Shown here one piece after another: positions 36,852 through 48,000 of a DNA stretch of 64,000 bases. The notes beneath the pieces were generated by a model. That model was not told where the DNA came from and searched no databases. It was given only the letters and a program-made list of their open reading frames with translations. The stretch is from Fodinibius salsisoli (GTDB lineage: Bacteria; Bacteroidota; Rhodothermia; Balneolales; Balneolaceae): contig NZ_JAGGJA010000007.1 of the NCBI RefSeq assembly GCF_026229185.1, positions 243,463 to 307,462 on the forward strand, given 5' to 3'. The first letter of the stretch is position 1. Each line of letters starts with the position of its first letter. The position numbers and the translations under genes are program-made.

Positions 36852-37838
36852 ATGAAACTTCTATCCCGCCTCGGTTTTTTGTTACGCCTTCTATGTATTT
36901 TCGCCGTTGCAAGTATCGTGCTTGTGCAATGCACGTCCGAAACACGGCTGTTAAATAAGATCCCTATCAATTCAGTTGATGTAGAAGTGTTCGACCAAAA
37001 TGATAACCCCATTAGTGGAGCCCAAATAGAAGCTTCCAATGGGCGCCAGACGACTACGGATGCCGATGGAAAAGCTAATATTCGGTTTGGCGGCGTGGGC
37101 ATATATACCATAACCGTGCTCGCTGACAACAGGATGCCCAACAACTTTGTGGTAACCATGCCCACCGATCGTGGAGAAACCATTACGGCCCGGCTCACCG
37201 ACAGCATTGAATTTACCGGCATTGCTTTTGGATCTGCTAACCTCTACCCATTGATCTTTAACTATATGTTTAGCAGCTATGGCTATGGGTTGGAACTTAC
37301 GGATTACCAGGAAGGACAATGGACATCATGGGCTATCAATACGGATGACAGCGACAACGACATGATCATGTCTAAGGCTTTTCTTAAAGAACTGGATAAT
37401 GGACAGCAGTGGTGGCAGGTCGAGCTCAAGGATGCCAATGAAGAAGGCAGCACCTATACGGCCGAAGTTCTTTTCTCCGAAGATCGTTCCTCTATTGTAC
37501 GCTATCGTGAACAGATTGGAGAAAATGAAGTACAAGAAAAGCCGGTCTCTGAAGGGTGGTACACAGCCCCCACTCAATTGACAGAAGAGTCTCGCGAAGG
37601 AGCACTCAGCCAGGAAGGAGTTGAGATTACCATCCCAAAAGGAACCTATAAAGCTAATGTCTTGGAATATGGGGTCGCGCCGGAAGTCAGCCTTAAAATA
37701 TGGCAGGCACAGGATACCACGGTCCCCGGTGGCGTTTTAACTTATAAAACTTCCAGTGAAAATGGAGAGTTGATGTACGAGAGCGAATTGCAAGATTTTG
37801 GAAGTGACGCAACCACCAAACTGGATAGCTATGAGTAA
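36852..37838 (+). CDS. Lipoprotein with a carboxypeptidase-regulatory-like beta domain
   Basis: 328 residues. A signal peptide ends at the lipobox LVQC. Residues about 40-115 form an Ig-like beta domain (VEVFDQNDNPISGAQIEASNGRQTTTDADGKANI) as in TonB-receptor N-termini. The remainder (about 120-328) is a beta-rich domain I do not recognise. It is probably displayed on the outer membrane. Confidence 0.75.
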   Translation: MKLLSRLGFLLRLLCIFAVASIVLVQCTSETRLLNKIPINSVDVEVFDQNDNPISGAQIEASNGRQTTTDADGKANIRFGGVGIYTITVLADNRMPNNFVVTMPTDRGETITARLTDSIEFTGIAFGSANLYPLIFNYMFSSYGYGLELTDYQEGQWTSWAINTDDSDNDMIMSKAFLKELDNGQQWWQVELKDANEEGSTYTAEVLFSEDRSSIVRYREQIGENEVQEKPVSEGWYTAPTQLTEESREGALSQEGVEITIPKGTYKANVLEYGVAPEVSLKIWQAQDTTVPGGVLTYKTSSENGELMYESELQDFGSDATTKLDSYE

Positions 37839-37901
37839 CATCAAGCGCACAAGCGAAAGCCCATACTATGATTAGAGGCTCCCAAGAATTCGCTGAATAA
37901 A

Positions 37902-37934
37902 AAAAGCCTCCACTCAATTTAGAATGGAGGCTTT
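37902..37934. terminator. Bidirectional terminator between the lipoprotein gene and ahcY
   Basis: AAAGCCTCC pairs with GGAGGCTTT around an A/T-rich loop, with A tracts on one side and T tracts on the other. The two genes converge on it. Confidence 0.85.
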
Positions 37935-37952
37935 ATTATGATCAATGTATAA

Positions 37953-39263
37953 TTAATAACGGTAGTGGTCCGGCTTATACGGTCCCTCTTTGGGAACGTC
38001 AATGTATTCGGCCTGATCATCACTTAGCTCTTCGAGCTCTACCCCGATTTTCTTAAGATGGAGTCGTGCAACCTTTTCATCCAAATCTTTTGGAAGAACG
38101 CTTACTTCCAGATCAAAGTCCTCCGGGCGATTCCAAAGGGCAATTTGAGCCAGTGTCTGGTTGGTAAAGCTGTTCGACATCACAAAAGATGGATGGCCCG
38201 TTGCATTACCCAAGTTCATTAAACGTCCTTCGGAAAGGAGGATAACTTCTTTTCCGTCTTCCAGCTTAAAGAGGTCAACCTGGGGCTTAATATTATCTTG
38301 CTCAGCGTTTTCTTTCAGCCATGCAACGTCAATTTCATTATCAAAGTGGCCAATATTACCCACAATGGCTTTATCTTTCATCGCTTTAAAATGACGCGCC
38401 GTGATGATATCCTTATTACCGGTTGCGGTAACCACGATATCGGCTTCTTTGATGGCGTCATCCATCTTCTTGACTTCATAACCTTCCATAGCAGCCTGAA
38501 GCGCACAAATAGGATCAATCTCAGTTACAATAACCCGAGCTCCACCGCCACGCAGCGAAGCAGCTGATCCTTTACCAACATCTCCATAACCGGCAACAAC
38601 AGCCACTTTTCCAGCAAGCATAATATCGGTAGCACGCTTAACGGCATCTACACACGATTCTCGGCAACCATACTTGTTATCAAACTTCGACTTGGTGACC
38701 GAATCGTTCACGTTAATGGCCGGGGCACCAAGCGTCCCTGCTTTGGCCATTTTATACAGGCGATTAACGCCGGTAGTGGTCTCTTCCGAAATTCCATTAA
38801 TACCTTCCAACAATTCCGGATAATCTTCGTGTACCAGCTTGGTAAGATCTCCACCATCATCCAGGATCATGTTGAGTGGTTCTCCGTCCTCAAAGAAAAG
38901 AGTCTCTTCGATGCACCACCAGAACTCTTCTTCGTTCATACCTTTCCAGGCATAAACCGGAACTCCAGCTTCCGCGATCGCAGCAGCGGCATGATCTTGT
39001 GTAGAAAAAATATTGCAGGATGACCATTGAACATCTGCTCCAAGCTCTACCAGCGTTTCAATCAAAACGGCCGTTTGGACCGTCATATGCAAACAACCGG
39101 CTATACGGGCTCCTTTCAATGGTTGCTCATCAGCATATTCTTCACGCAGAGCCATCAATCCCGGCATCTCGGCTTCCGCCAGCCGTATTTCTTTACGGCC
39201 GTACTCAGCCAGTCCAATATCCTTTACTTTATAAGGAAGTTTCTCTTTTACCTTCTGTGCCAT
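37953..39263 (-). CDS. ahcY: Adenosylhomocysteinase
   Basis: 436 residues. The NAD-binding motif [17 protein letters not shown] and the substrate-side [18 protein letters not shown] are intact, and [12 protein letters not shown] and the C-terminal KPDHYRY end are diagnostic. It hydrolyses S-adenosylhomocysteine to adenosine and homocysteine. The unusually strong identity to the family leaves no doubt. A TlpA-like lipoprotein gene lies 99 bases upstream on the same strand. Confidence 0.97.
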   Translation of the reverse strand: MAQKVKEKLPYKVKDIGLAEYGRKEIRLAEAEMPGLMALREEYADEQPLKGARIAGCLHMTVQTAVLIETLVELGADVQWSSCNIFSTQDHAAAAIAEAGVPVYAWKGMNEEEFWWCIEETLFFEDGEPLNMILDDGGDLTKLVHEDYPELLEGINGISEETTTGVNRLYKMAKAGTLGAPAINVNDSVTKSKFDNKYGCRESCVDAVKRATDIMLAGKVAVVAGYGDVGKGSAASLRGGGARVIVTEIDPICALQAAMEGYEVKKMDDAIKEADIVVTATGNKDIITARHFKAMKDKAIVGNIGHFDNEIDVAWLKENAEQDNIKPQVDLFKLEDGKEVILLSEGRLMNLGNATGHPSFVMSNSFTNQTLAQIALWNRPEDFDLEVSVLPKDLDEKVARLHLKKIGVELEELSDDQAEYIDVPKEGPYKPDHYRY

Positions 39264-39362
39264 GAAAATCTATTCTTTTTTTGAAAGTTCGTAGTCGTTA
39301 AAAATACAGCTTTATTCACTCAAAAGTAAGTCCTAAGAAAATCGAAATGCTATTCTGAAATT

Positions 39363-39926
39363 TTATACTTCACTCTTATTCTCAGTCGGCTGCTTATGCT
39401 TTTCTATAATCTGTTTGATCTTTTTGTAGTCTTCATCCGGCCCATAGCTACCGACCGATTTCTTGATAAAGTTACCTCCGGCATCAACAAATAGCTTAAA
39501 TGGAATACCCTGAACTCCAATCTTTTGGTGGATCTTGTTAGCATCCATCAGATAGGCAAAATTATAGTCATGCTCCTCTGCAAAAGCACGAGCATCTTTA
39601 ACCGTATCTGTAAAGCCGGGTGTAACGGCCAAAACGACAAAATTATCCGGGTACTCTTCCTGCAGCTTTTGGAGCGTCGGGAAGCTGGCAAGACAGGGCT
39701 TGCACCATGTCTCCCATAAGTCAATCATGACCACCTTTCCTTTAAAATCGGCTACACGCACCGTATCTCCATCCAGAGAAGTAAAAGCGGCTTGTTCTAT
39801 AATTTCGGCATCCGTTACCGGTGCATTCTTTTCCTTTTCTGCCTCTGACTGATCCGACTTTCCACAACTTGCAACTAACACAACAGCTATTATTCCAGCT
39901 GCTAATAAACGTACGTAATTAAGCAT
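39363..39926 (-). CDS. TlpA-like thiol-disulfide oxidoreductase lipoprotein
   Basis: 187 residues. Lipoprotein signal with lipobox VASC at Cys21, then a thioredoxin fold (residues 45-180) with catalytic WCKPC at Cys75/Cys78. It reduces periplasmic disulfides, often in cytochrome c or metalloenzyme maturation. The cis-Pro loop is in GIPFKLFVDAGG. Confidence 0.92.
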   Translation of the reverse strand: MLNYVRLLAAGIIAVVLVASCGKSDQSEAEKEKNAPVTDAEIIEQAAFTSLDGDTVRVADFKGKVVMIDLWETWCKPCLASFPTLQKLQEEYPDNFVVLAVTPGFTDTVKDARAFAEEHDYNFAYLMDANKIHQKIGVQGIPFKLFVDAGGNFIKKSVGSYGPDEDYKKIKQIIEKHKQPTENKSEV

Positions 39927-40286
39927 ATATAATTTTTTAGACTTGATAGCTTGTAAACAAGCAATTGACCTTCGTTTTATTGATGATCAAAAATAACAAA
40001 TTGGCCAGGCAATTGCTTTCTTTTTCAAGATGAAATATACACCTCAAATCTTACCTCAATTGCCTTCCCGATTCTTTTTTATTACAATTTTTAAAATTAA
40101 TCGTATTGATTATTGGTCTTTAAGTATATAGTTATCACTGAGGGTATTGACTGGGAATATATTGTAATATTTATGGATACATCTACCAATATTAACGGTT
40201 TTTTATGCAAACCATAGCCTGTCTTGCCTCTACAAATAAAATCAGCATAATGTTCATCTCATATTAACCATAAACATCATCTTATT
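39927..40286 (+). promoter_or_regulatory. Promoter region of SusCD operon 2
   Basis: 360 bases of A/T-rich DNA with no gene. A segment GGGAATATATTGTAATATTT at 40153-40172 resembles GGGATAATTCGTAATATTT at 45044-45062, upstream of the third SusC gene. That similarity could mark a shared promoter element, although its distance to the start codon differs (about 115 versus 26 bases). Confidence 0.35.
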
Positions 40287-43259
40287 ATGGAAAAAAGATA
40301 TAAACTTCTAATGGTCTGCTTTGTACTGATGCTGGGGGTCCAGCCGGCATGGGCCCAATTTACGGTATCTGGGGTTATTACCGATGGCTCCACAGGAGAG
40401 CCACTGATTGGGGCCAATGTTTTCCACCAGCCATCCTCTCGTGGCGCTACGACGAATGTCAATGGAGAATTTACTCTTGAACTGCCGGGAGAAGAAGCTA
40501 CACTCCGGGTTTCTTTTGTCGGCTATGCCTCAAAAAATATTACGGTCAGTGCTTCTGATACCAAGGTAACCATCGAACTAACACCTGACATAGCTAATCT
40601 TGATGAACTTGTTGTTACCGGATTGGCCAGTAGCGTTAAGCGCGAAAACCTTGCCAATGCGGTAACTAAAGTAGGGGCTGATGAGCTGACCGGAACGGTG
40701 GCCTCACCCACGGTAGATAATGCCCTGTCCGGCAAAATCCCAGGTGTAAACATCCGCAGTAATTCGGGTGCACCAGGTGGTGGGTTCAACGTTCAAATGC
40801 GTGGCATAAGCACCTTGGGAGCAGGTACTTCTCAGCCATTATATATTATTGACGGTGTTTATGTAAACAACTCTACCATTAGTAATGGGCGTTACCAGGC
40901 AACAGGTGCTACCAGTGCAGGTGAAGATAATGGCGGCAATCGCCTGGCCGACCTAAACCCAGATGATATTGAAAGCATTGAAGTACTTAAAGGACCCTCT
41001 GCTGCAGCAATATACGGCCAGCGCGCGAACGCCGGCGTGGTCATTATTACGACTAAAAGAGGCTCTGCTGGTGCAACAGAAGTAGGCATTGAACAAAATA
41101 TTGGATTCTCCAGTCCACTTAACCTGCTGGGCGTGGCGTCATGGAGTGAAGAGAAGATCAACTCCCTGTATTCCGGTGAAGCAGCAGAGATCGAGCTTGA
41201 ACGGTTCAGACAGGCTCAATCCAACGGTAACATTTATGATTATGAAGATATTATTTATGGAAATCGCGGGCTTATCTCAGAAACCAATGTAAGTGTTTCC
41301 GGTGGAGATGAAGTGACTCAATTCTTTGTATCGGCCGGTTTACATGCCGAAGAAGGCATTATTGACAATACCGGCTTTGACCGTGGAAGCATTCGGGCTA
41401 ACCTGGATCATGACATTTCAGACAATATTCGCATTTCCTCGAGTTCTAATTTCTCTAAGACGGCTAATGACCGTGGGTTTACAGGCAACCAAAACGGGTC
41501 AGGCGGTTCTCTCGGATATACGCTGGCATATACCCCTACCTATGCACAACTCTTTCCGGATGAAGAAGGCAACTACCCTGCCAATCAGTATTTCGATGAT
41601 AACCCGTTAGCTATCATTGAGCATGCCAAGAATGAAGAAGATATTACACGGTTCATCCAATCACTGGATTTAAATACGGACCTCTACCAAGAAGGAGGAT
41701 CCGGACTGTCGCTGAACATCAAGGGAGGAATTGACTACTTAAATTATAACAGTTTGATTTATTTCCCAGAATTTCTGCAAAACCAGCAGGCTTCCTCCAA
41801 TCCCGGCGACGTTATTCGTACCAAAGAAGATAACCTGAGCACCAACCTGCAGGCCGTACTGCTCTTTAATCAGGCGCTGAGTGATTTTGACCTGACAACC
41901 CAGGTTGGATTTTCGCGGTATGAACAGCAACAAAGTCGGCAACAATTACGAGGTCAGGGCCTTGTAACCGGTCAAGATAATATTAATCAGGCCCAAGTAC
42001 AGTCGGTATTAGGGCAAAACAAACAACAGACAATTGAAATTGGTTGGTTTGGCCAACAAGAAGTTAATTGGGATGACAAACTCATTGGCACTGTGGGACT
42101 TCGCTTAGATCGCTCTTCCCTAAACTATAACCAAAGCGAATATTACCTGTTTCCCAAAGCATCGCTGGCCGCCAACATCGCAAACTTTAACTTTTTTGAA
42201 CTGGATAACATTAACCAGTTCAAATTACGTGCCGCCTATGGAGTAACCGGTGGCGTGCCTAGTTTCGGTGATACCTTCCGTGCTCTCAATGGATCCAACA
42301 TTGGCAGTAGCCTGGGACTGACAATTTCTACACGGGATATCGATCCTAACCTTAAACCCGAACGTGCTCAAGAATTAGAGTTTGGTACCGATATCGGCCT
42401 GTTACAGAATCGACTTTCATTTTCAGCTACTTACTATATCAAAACGGTGGAAGATCTTATCCTCGACCTACCGACAGCCAGCTCGACCGGGGTTACCGCC
42501 ATTGCTACCAATGCAGCAGAACTTGAAAACAAGGGCATTGAGTTAGGATTAAATGCCTCTCCCATACAGCAAGATCTATTTTCATGGAACACGGACCTCC
42601 TTTTTTGGAAAAACAATTCCAAAATAACGCGTCTTAATATACCACCTGATGTTTCAGGGGGATTTGGTGTTTCTTTAGGCAACTACCTGCTTCAGGAGGG
42701 CTTTTCTCCAACAGCCATTGTCGGCATTCCCGAAACCCCTGAAGAGAAGGCACTTTACACTATGTATGGCAATGCACAGCCGGATTTCCAGGCATCCCTG
42801 GGCAATCAACTTTCATTCCTCAACGGATTTCAGTTCAACTTCTTGTTCCACTGGAGTCAAGGAAATTACAATGTAAACCTTTTCCAGTTTTTAACGGATG
42901 ACGGTGGAACTTCTACCGACTGGAATACCGATTCTGATGGCGACGGAACACCCAAAGGTATTGAGCGGCTTTCCCAACTGCCTCCCGAATCCTATGTGCA
43001 GGAAGCCAGCTACATTAAGCTTCGCGAAGTTGGGCTACACTATAATGTGCCGACTGCATTCATTGAAAATACCTTTAGCAACACCCTGCAAAGCTTACAG
43101 TTCGGTATTTCTGCAAGTAATGTCTGGATGTGGACCACCTACGATGGTTATGATCCTGAGGTGTCAACATTTGGTACCCAAACAATTAACCAGTCTGTTT
43201 CAGTAGCACCGTACCCATCATCCAGGAAAGTCCTGTTTAACATTAAGCTCGACTTTTAA
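40287..43259 (+). CDS. SusC/RagA-family TonB-linked outer-membrane transporter 2
   Basis: 990 residues. Signal peptide ends AWAQ; carboxypeptidase-regulatory-like domain about 25-105; DELVVTG, a TonB-box-like phrase, at about 110; plug with VLKGPSAAAIYGQRANAG; barrel ending with the RKVLFNIKLDF C-terminus. It matches the 45-kb paralogue closely along its whole length (for example SVKR.NLANAV, GAPGGGFNVQ, ERAQELE/ERAKEIE), so the two are recent duplicates. Partner SusD follows 18 bases later. Confidence 0.93.
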   Translation: MEKRYKLLMVCFVLMLGVQPAWAQFTVSGVITDGSTGEPLIGANVFHQPSSRGATTNVNGEFTLELPGEEATLRVSFVGYASKNITVSASDTKVTIELTPDIANLDELVVTGLASSVKRENLANAVTKVGADELTGTVASPTVDNALSGKIPGVNIRSNSGAPGGGFNVQMRGISTLGAGTSQPLYIIDGVYVNNSTISNGRYQATGATSAGEDNGGNRLADLNPDDIESIEVLKGPSAAAIYGQRANAGVVIITTKRGSAGATEVGIEQNIGFSSPLNLLGVASWSEEKINSLYSGEAAEIELERFRQAQSNGNIYDYEDIIYGNRGLISETNVSVSGGDEVTQFFVSAGLHAEEGIIDNTGFDRGSIRANLDHDISDNIRISSSSNFSKTANDRGFTGNQNGSGGSLGYTLAYTPTYAQLFPDEEGNYPANQYFDDNPLAIIEHAKNEEDITRFIQSLDLNTDLYQEGGSGLSLNIKGGIDYLNYNSLIYFPEFLQNQQASSNPGDVIRTKEDNLSTNLQAVLLFNQALSDFDLTTQVGFSRYEQQQSRQQLRGQGLVTGQDNINQAQVQSVLGQNKQQTIEIGWFGQQEVNWDDKLIGTVGLRLDRSSLNYNQSEYYLFPKASLAANIANFNFFELDNINQFKLRAAYGVTGGVPSFGDTFRALNGSNIGSSLGLTISTRDIDPNLKPERAQELEFGTDIGLLQNRLSFSATYYIKTVEDLILDLPTASSTGVTAIATNAAELENKGIELGLNASPIQQDLFSWNTDLLFWKNNSKITRLNIPPDVSGGFGVSLGNYLLQEGFSPTAIVGIPETPEEKALYTMYGNAQPDFQASLGNQLSFLNGFQFNFLFHWSQGNYNVNLFQFLTDDGGTSTDWNTDSDGDGTPKGIERLSQLPPESYVQEASYIKLREVGLHYNVPTAFIENTFSNTLQSLQFGISASNVWMWTTYDGYDPEVSTFGTQTINQSVSVAPYPSSRKVLFNIKLDF

Positions 43260-43277
43260 TTCAAACTTTTTGCTCTT

Positions 43278-44639
43278 ATGAAATCAACTAAGCTTATTTA
43301 TTTATTCGTATTTTTAGTTATCACGGCTCTTGCCGGATGCAATATTGTTGATCCTGACCGGATTGAGGACCCGAATAATCCATCCGTAAATGAAGTGCTG
43401 GAAGGCGCTAATAAAGCACAATTACAAAACCTGATCTCCGGCCTTGAGATACGCCACCGCTCCGGAGCCATGGGATTCACCGATGTGATTGGTAGTTTTG
43501 GCCGGGAAATTTATCCTATGCGTGCCTCCGACCCCCGGAATATGCGTGACCTTCTGGGGCTGGCTGAAGGTGCCGATGCCGAAACGGACCCAAGCTTTCG
43601 TGGATTGGGTACGGTTTGGACCACCCCCTACACCGCTATCAAGCAAGCTAATCTGATCATTCGGGCAGTAGAAAACACCGATAATGTAACAGAAGAAGAA
43701 AAAAGTGGTTATCTGGGCGTTGCAAAGACCCTCGAAGCGTTCCAATACCTCATTCCCCTTCTTACACAGTCCCAAGAAAACGGCATCCGTATTGATGTGG
43801 ATGATCCCCTAAATCCCGGTCCATTTGTAGGCTACGACGAGGCCCTGTCAGAAATTCGAGGCCTGCTGGATGAAGCACAAACACACTTAGAGGCAGCAGG
43901 CAGCAGTTTTCCCTTTAACCTGACGGAAGGGTATGCAGACTTCAATACTCCCTCTACCTTCATTAACCTGAACCGGGCTATTGATGCTCGAGCCGCAATC
44001 TACGCCGAAGATTGGAGTGGTGCTCTTGCCTCCCTTGAAGAAGCAAAGCCCTTTTTTGAACTGACCTCCGGCGAGGCTGCCATGAGCAAAGGAGCCTACT
44101 TCGTCTATACAGGTCCGCCAGACGCTTTCAATCCATTCTATTACACCGAGAATGCAGAGACCAGCCAAATTGAGATGGTACATCCATCCATGATTACCGA
44201 TGCGGAAGAAGGGGACCTCCGGGTTGCTAACAAATTCTTTGAACGAACAAATCCGATTACCCAGCAGGGACTCTCCTCAAAGTACCAGGATCATCGATTT
44301 GAATCCAATACCTCGCCGGTACCCTGGCTTCGTAACGAAGAGTTGATCCTTATCTATGCTGAAGCTCAGATGCAGCAAGGAAACATTACAGAAGCTAACG
44401 AAGCGATCAATTATGTTCGGAATACCTGGGGCTTGGATAATTTCTCCGGTTCAACCCCGTCCGAAGTTACTGACCAACTGTTATACGAGCGTCGATACTC
44501 TTTATGGTACGAGTTTGGACATCGTTGGTTTGATGCTAAACGCTATGACCGGCTGGATGAACTACCAACTGATGGCGGTAAAATTTTCAATTACTATGCT
44601 CGCCCCTTGAGTGAGCAAAACTGGGAAGACTTCAATTAA
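43278..44639 (+). CDS. SusD/RagB-family outer-membrane lipoprotein 2
   Basis: 453 residues. Lipobox ALAGC after a hydrophobic signal; IEDPNNPSVNEVLEGANKAQLQNLISGLE is the SusD-like opening; RNEELILIYAEAQ and the ERRYSLWYEFGHRWFDAKRYDRL block near the C-terminus are the typical RagB/SusD signatures. It forms a lidded channel with the SusC gene just upstream. Confidence 0.92.
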   Translation: MKSTKLIYLFVFLVITALAGCNIVDPDRIEDPNNPSVNEVLEGANKAQLQNLISGLEIRHRSGAMGFTDVIGSFGREIYPMRASDPRNMRDLLGLAEGADAETDPSFRGLGTVWTTPYTAIKQANLIIRAVENTDNVTEEEKSGYLGVAKTLEAFQYLIPLLTQSQENGIRIDVDDPLNPGPFVGYDEALSEIRGLLDEAQTHLEAAGSSFPFNLTEGYADFNTPSTFINLNRAIDARAAIYAEDWSGALASLEEAKPFFELTSGEAAMSKGAYFVYTGPPDAFNPFYYTENAETSQIEMVHPSMITDAEEGDLRVANKFFERTNPITQQGLSSKYQDHRFESNTSPVPWLRNEELILIYAEAQMQQGNITEANEAINYVRNTWGLDNFSGSTPSEVTDQLLYERRYSLWYEFGHRWFDAKRYDRLDELPTDGGKIFNYYARPLSEQNWEDFN

Positions 44640-44664
44640 TGGTTATCTCATCTGACTAATGTAT

Positions 44665-44696
44665 AAAAGCCACTCCTTCTCGGGGGTGGCTTTTTC
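44665..44696 (+). terminator. Rho-independent terminator of SusCD operon 2
   Basis: Stem AAAAGCCACTCC / GGGGTGGCTTTT (one G-T pair) with a six-base loop and T tract, 25 bases after the SusD stop. Confidence 0.9.
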
Positions 44697-45087
44697 GTTT
44701 TACCCTATTCCCTGTCCTGGCACTTTAATGATGACAATTGCCTCAATAACGCTTTTCAAACAACCCTGTATTATCGGGCTGGGACCGCCTGCAAAATTCT
44801 GAATCCCCTCCTAATCTGGATACTCTACCGCAGTATGGGATCCTGATGAGGCTTGCACAACATTTCCCGCACGTCAATCCCCCCTTTCCTTCAACAGTTA
44901 CCATATTTCACCCTATCTCCATCCCGCAAAATATCGGTCCTCAATTAAGCCCTTCCGGGTTATCCTGTTGACTTCAAAGAAGCTATGACCTAAACATTAA
45001 TAAATATTAATGCCCATTTGCTTGTTATTAATATTTTTTATATGGGATAATTCGTAATATTTGAACATATCTTTTAACATAACCTAT
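44697..45087 (+). promoter_or_regulatory. Promoter region of SusCD operon 3
   Basis: 390 bases without a gene. The last 50 bases carry the GGGATAATTCGTAATATTT segment shared with the upstream region of SusCD operon 2. The centre (44760-44960) shows no structure that I can support. Confidence 0.35.
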
Positions 45088-48000
45088 ATGACCATGCCTA
45101 AAAAAGCTACGATGTTTTATTTATGGGTGGTACTATTGCTGGTTGCTCAATCGGCAGTAGCACAGTTTACCGCAGAAGGAACCGTAACCGATGCTCAAAC
45201 CGGCGATCCGCTGGTGGGTGCTAATATCTATCACCAGGATTCGAATAGAGGAACTACAACGAATGTTGATGGGGCCTTTGTCATAGAGCTTCCCGGACAA
45301 AGCGCTACCCTTCGGATTACCTACATTGGATATATTACTCAATCCATTGAAGTTTCAGCCGAACAATCTACTGATCTTCAAATCGAACTTACATCTGATA
45401 TCGCTAATTTGGAAGAAGTAGTAGTTACCGGACTGGCTTCTTCTGTAAAGAGGAGCAACCTGGCCAATGCCGTTTCTTCAATTTCTGCTAAAGATATCTC
45501 GGAAAAGGTAGCCCCTCCTACTATAGACAGAGCCATGCAGGGTAAAATTCCCGGCGTTGAAATCATGTCGACCGGGGGCGCTCCGGGCGGTGGCTTTAAC
45601 GTACAGCTGCGGGGTGTTAGCACCTTGGGAGCCGGAAGTTCACAGCCGTTGTATATTGTAGACGGGGTCTATATTGATAACAGCGCCATACGTACCGGAC
45701 GATCAGTGGTTAGCGGGGCAACTTCTGCCGCTCTTACGGATGAAGACGACGCCGGTGTGCAGGATGGTGTTGCCAACAGGCTTGCGGATCTTAACCCTGA
45801 AGACATCCAAAGTATTGAAATATTAAAAGGACCTTCGGCGGCCGCTATTTATGGGCAACGTGCCAATGCTGGCGTAATCATCATTAACACCAAACAAGGT
45901 GCTGCCGGTGAAACGCAAGTGAGTTTCTCACAGGAAGTAGGATTTAACAGTCCCCTAAAACTTTTGGGAAGAACCAACTGGACCGAGGAGCGTATCATTG
46001 CTTTCCATGATGACGCTGATGAAGGTCTGAATGCCGCAACCCAGCTTGAGCTCGATCGTTTTAGAACTGCTCAGGAAAATGGCACCATTCGGGATCTCGA
46101 AGAGGTATTTTTTGACAACCGCGGGGTTATTAACAAAACGCAAATTAGTATTTCCGGTGGAGATGCCAAGACGAGATTTTTCGTATCTGGGAATATCGAT
46201 AACGAAGATGGTATTATTACCAATACCGGCTTCAACCGGAACTCCCTGCGTGCTAACTTAAGTCACAGCATTTCAGATAGAGTATCAATTACCTCTAACA
46301 CCAATTTTGTCAATACAGAATCAAATAGAGGATTTACCGGAAATCAGAACAACACCGGGGGATCGCTAACCTATAATTTAGCCTCGCACCCCAACTATGC
46401 CTATGGATTATTACAACCAGACCAACTGGGGGGCTACCCGGACTCTCCTTATTTTGCCGAAAATCCATTCCGGTTGGTTGATGTAGCCACTAATGACCAG
46501 GATGTGAACCGACTATTGCAATCGGTAATATTAAAAGCCGACCTCGCAACCTTTGGTGCTTCTAAATTATCTCTCGATGCCCAGGGCGGCTTTGATTTTA
46601 TTGATGCCAACTCCATCGTACATTTCCCGGAATTTATGCAGTTTCAACGCAGCCAATCCTTTCCGGGCATTGTTGTTCACGGCGAAAACCGTTCTCTTAA
46701 CACAAACCTGCAGGCATTCCTGGTATTGAACACTGATATAAAAAGCGGTATCGGCAACATCAACTTGACATCACAGGCAGGATGGACACGCTTTACCACC
46801 GATATAGCAGCCAGTGAAATTCAGGGTACCGGACTCCTGCCCGGCCAAACCAACACGGATAACGCCGCTCAAATATCGACAAACCAAAACTTTGCCAATA
46901 CAACCGAAGTTGGTTTTGCCGCACAGCAAGAAGCGAACTGGGAAGATCGCATTATAGCTACCATAGGTGCCCGTTTTGACCGATCAACGCTAAACCTTGA
47001 TCAGGAAGAATATACGCTTTATCCCAAAGCATCACTAGCCATTAACTGGGCCAACTTTGATTTTTGGAATATCAATGATGTTAACCTGTTCAAGCTGCGA
47101 GCGGCCTATGGGGAAACCGGTGGGGTACCGCTTTTTGGAAATACCTTCACCACCCTGGGCACCGGTCCCATTGGTGATCGTGTGGGGGCCATTGCTCCTG
47201 TAGCAAGTGTAGACTCCGACCTTAAGCCGGAACGTGCCAAAGAAATCGAATTGGGACTCGACCTGGGACTTTTCGACGGCCGAATTTCCTTCGAAGGCAC
47301 CTATTACAATAAAACCGTGGAAGACCTTATTTTAGACCTTGAGCCCTCCCCTTCCACTGGTTTAACGACCGGTATTACGACCAATGCCGCAGAACTTGAA
47401 AACGTTGGCTGGGAATTTGGATTATCGGCCTCTCCCATCCTGTCACAAAACCTCTCCTGGAATACCAATGTATTGTGGTGGACCAATAAGTCTGAAATCA
47501 CCGAGCTTGTTATCCCGGGACAGACCAACCAGGCACTCGGTTTTATCGGTTTTGGAGCCACCCGAATTGAAGAAGGCGTATCTCCTACGGCCATTTTCGG
47601 ACTTCCCAATACCGAAGAAGATCAGTTTGGTGGGTTAACCAAGTGGGGCGATTTCCAGCCTGACTTCCAAATGTCATGGAATAATGAATTCAGCTACTCA
47701 AACTTTGCATTCAACTTCCTGTTTCACTGGAGCAAAGGCGGAGAAAACCTTGATCTCTATCAGCTGTTGCTGGACGGAGGTGGTAATACAGATGATTACT
47801 TCCGGGAAGGATCAACAGAAGTTACGCCCAGACCGGGACCGTTTTCTACAACGGAGTATTATATTCAAGATGCCAGCTATATTAAACTTCGCGAGGCTTC
47901 CCTGTATTACACGGTGCCAACGGCTACCCTCCAGGAATTCTTTGGTGGTCTTGTGAAACGCGTGCGATTCGGTGTTTCCGGAACCGACCTATTAATGTTT

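Noticed and set aside
39264..39362. S-adenosylhomocysteine riboswitch before ahcY
   Set aside because: The 99-base gap is A/T-rich and lacks the expected pairing.
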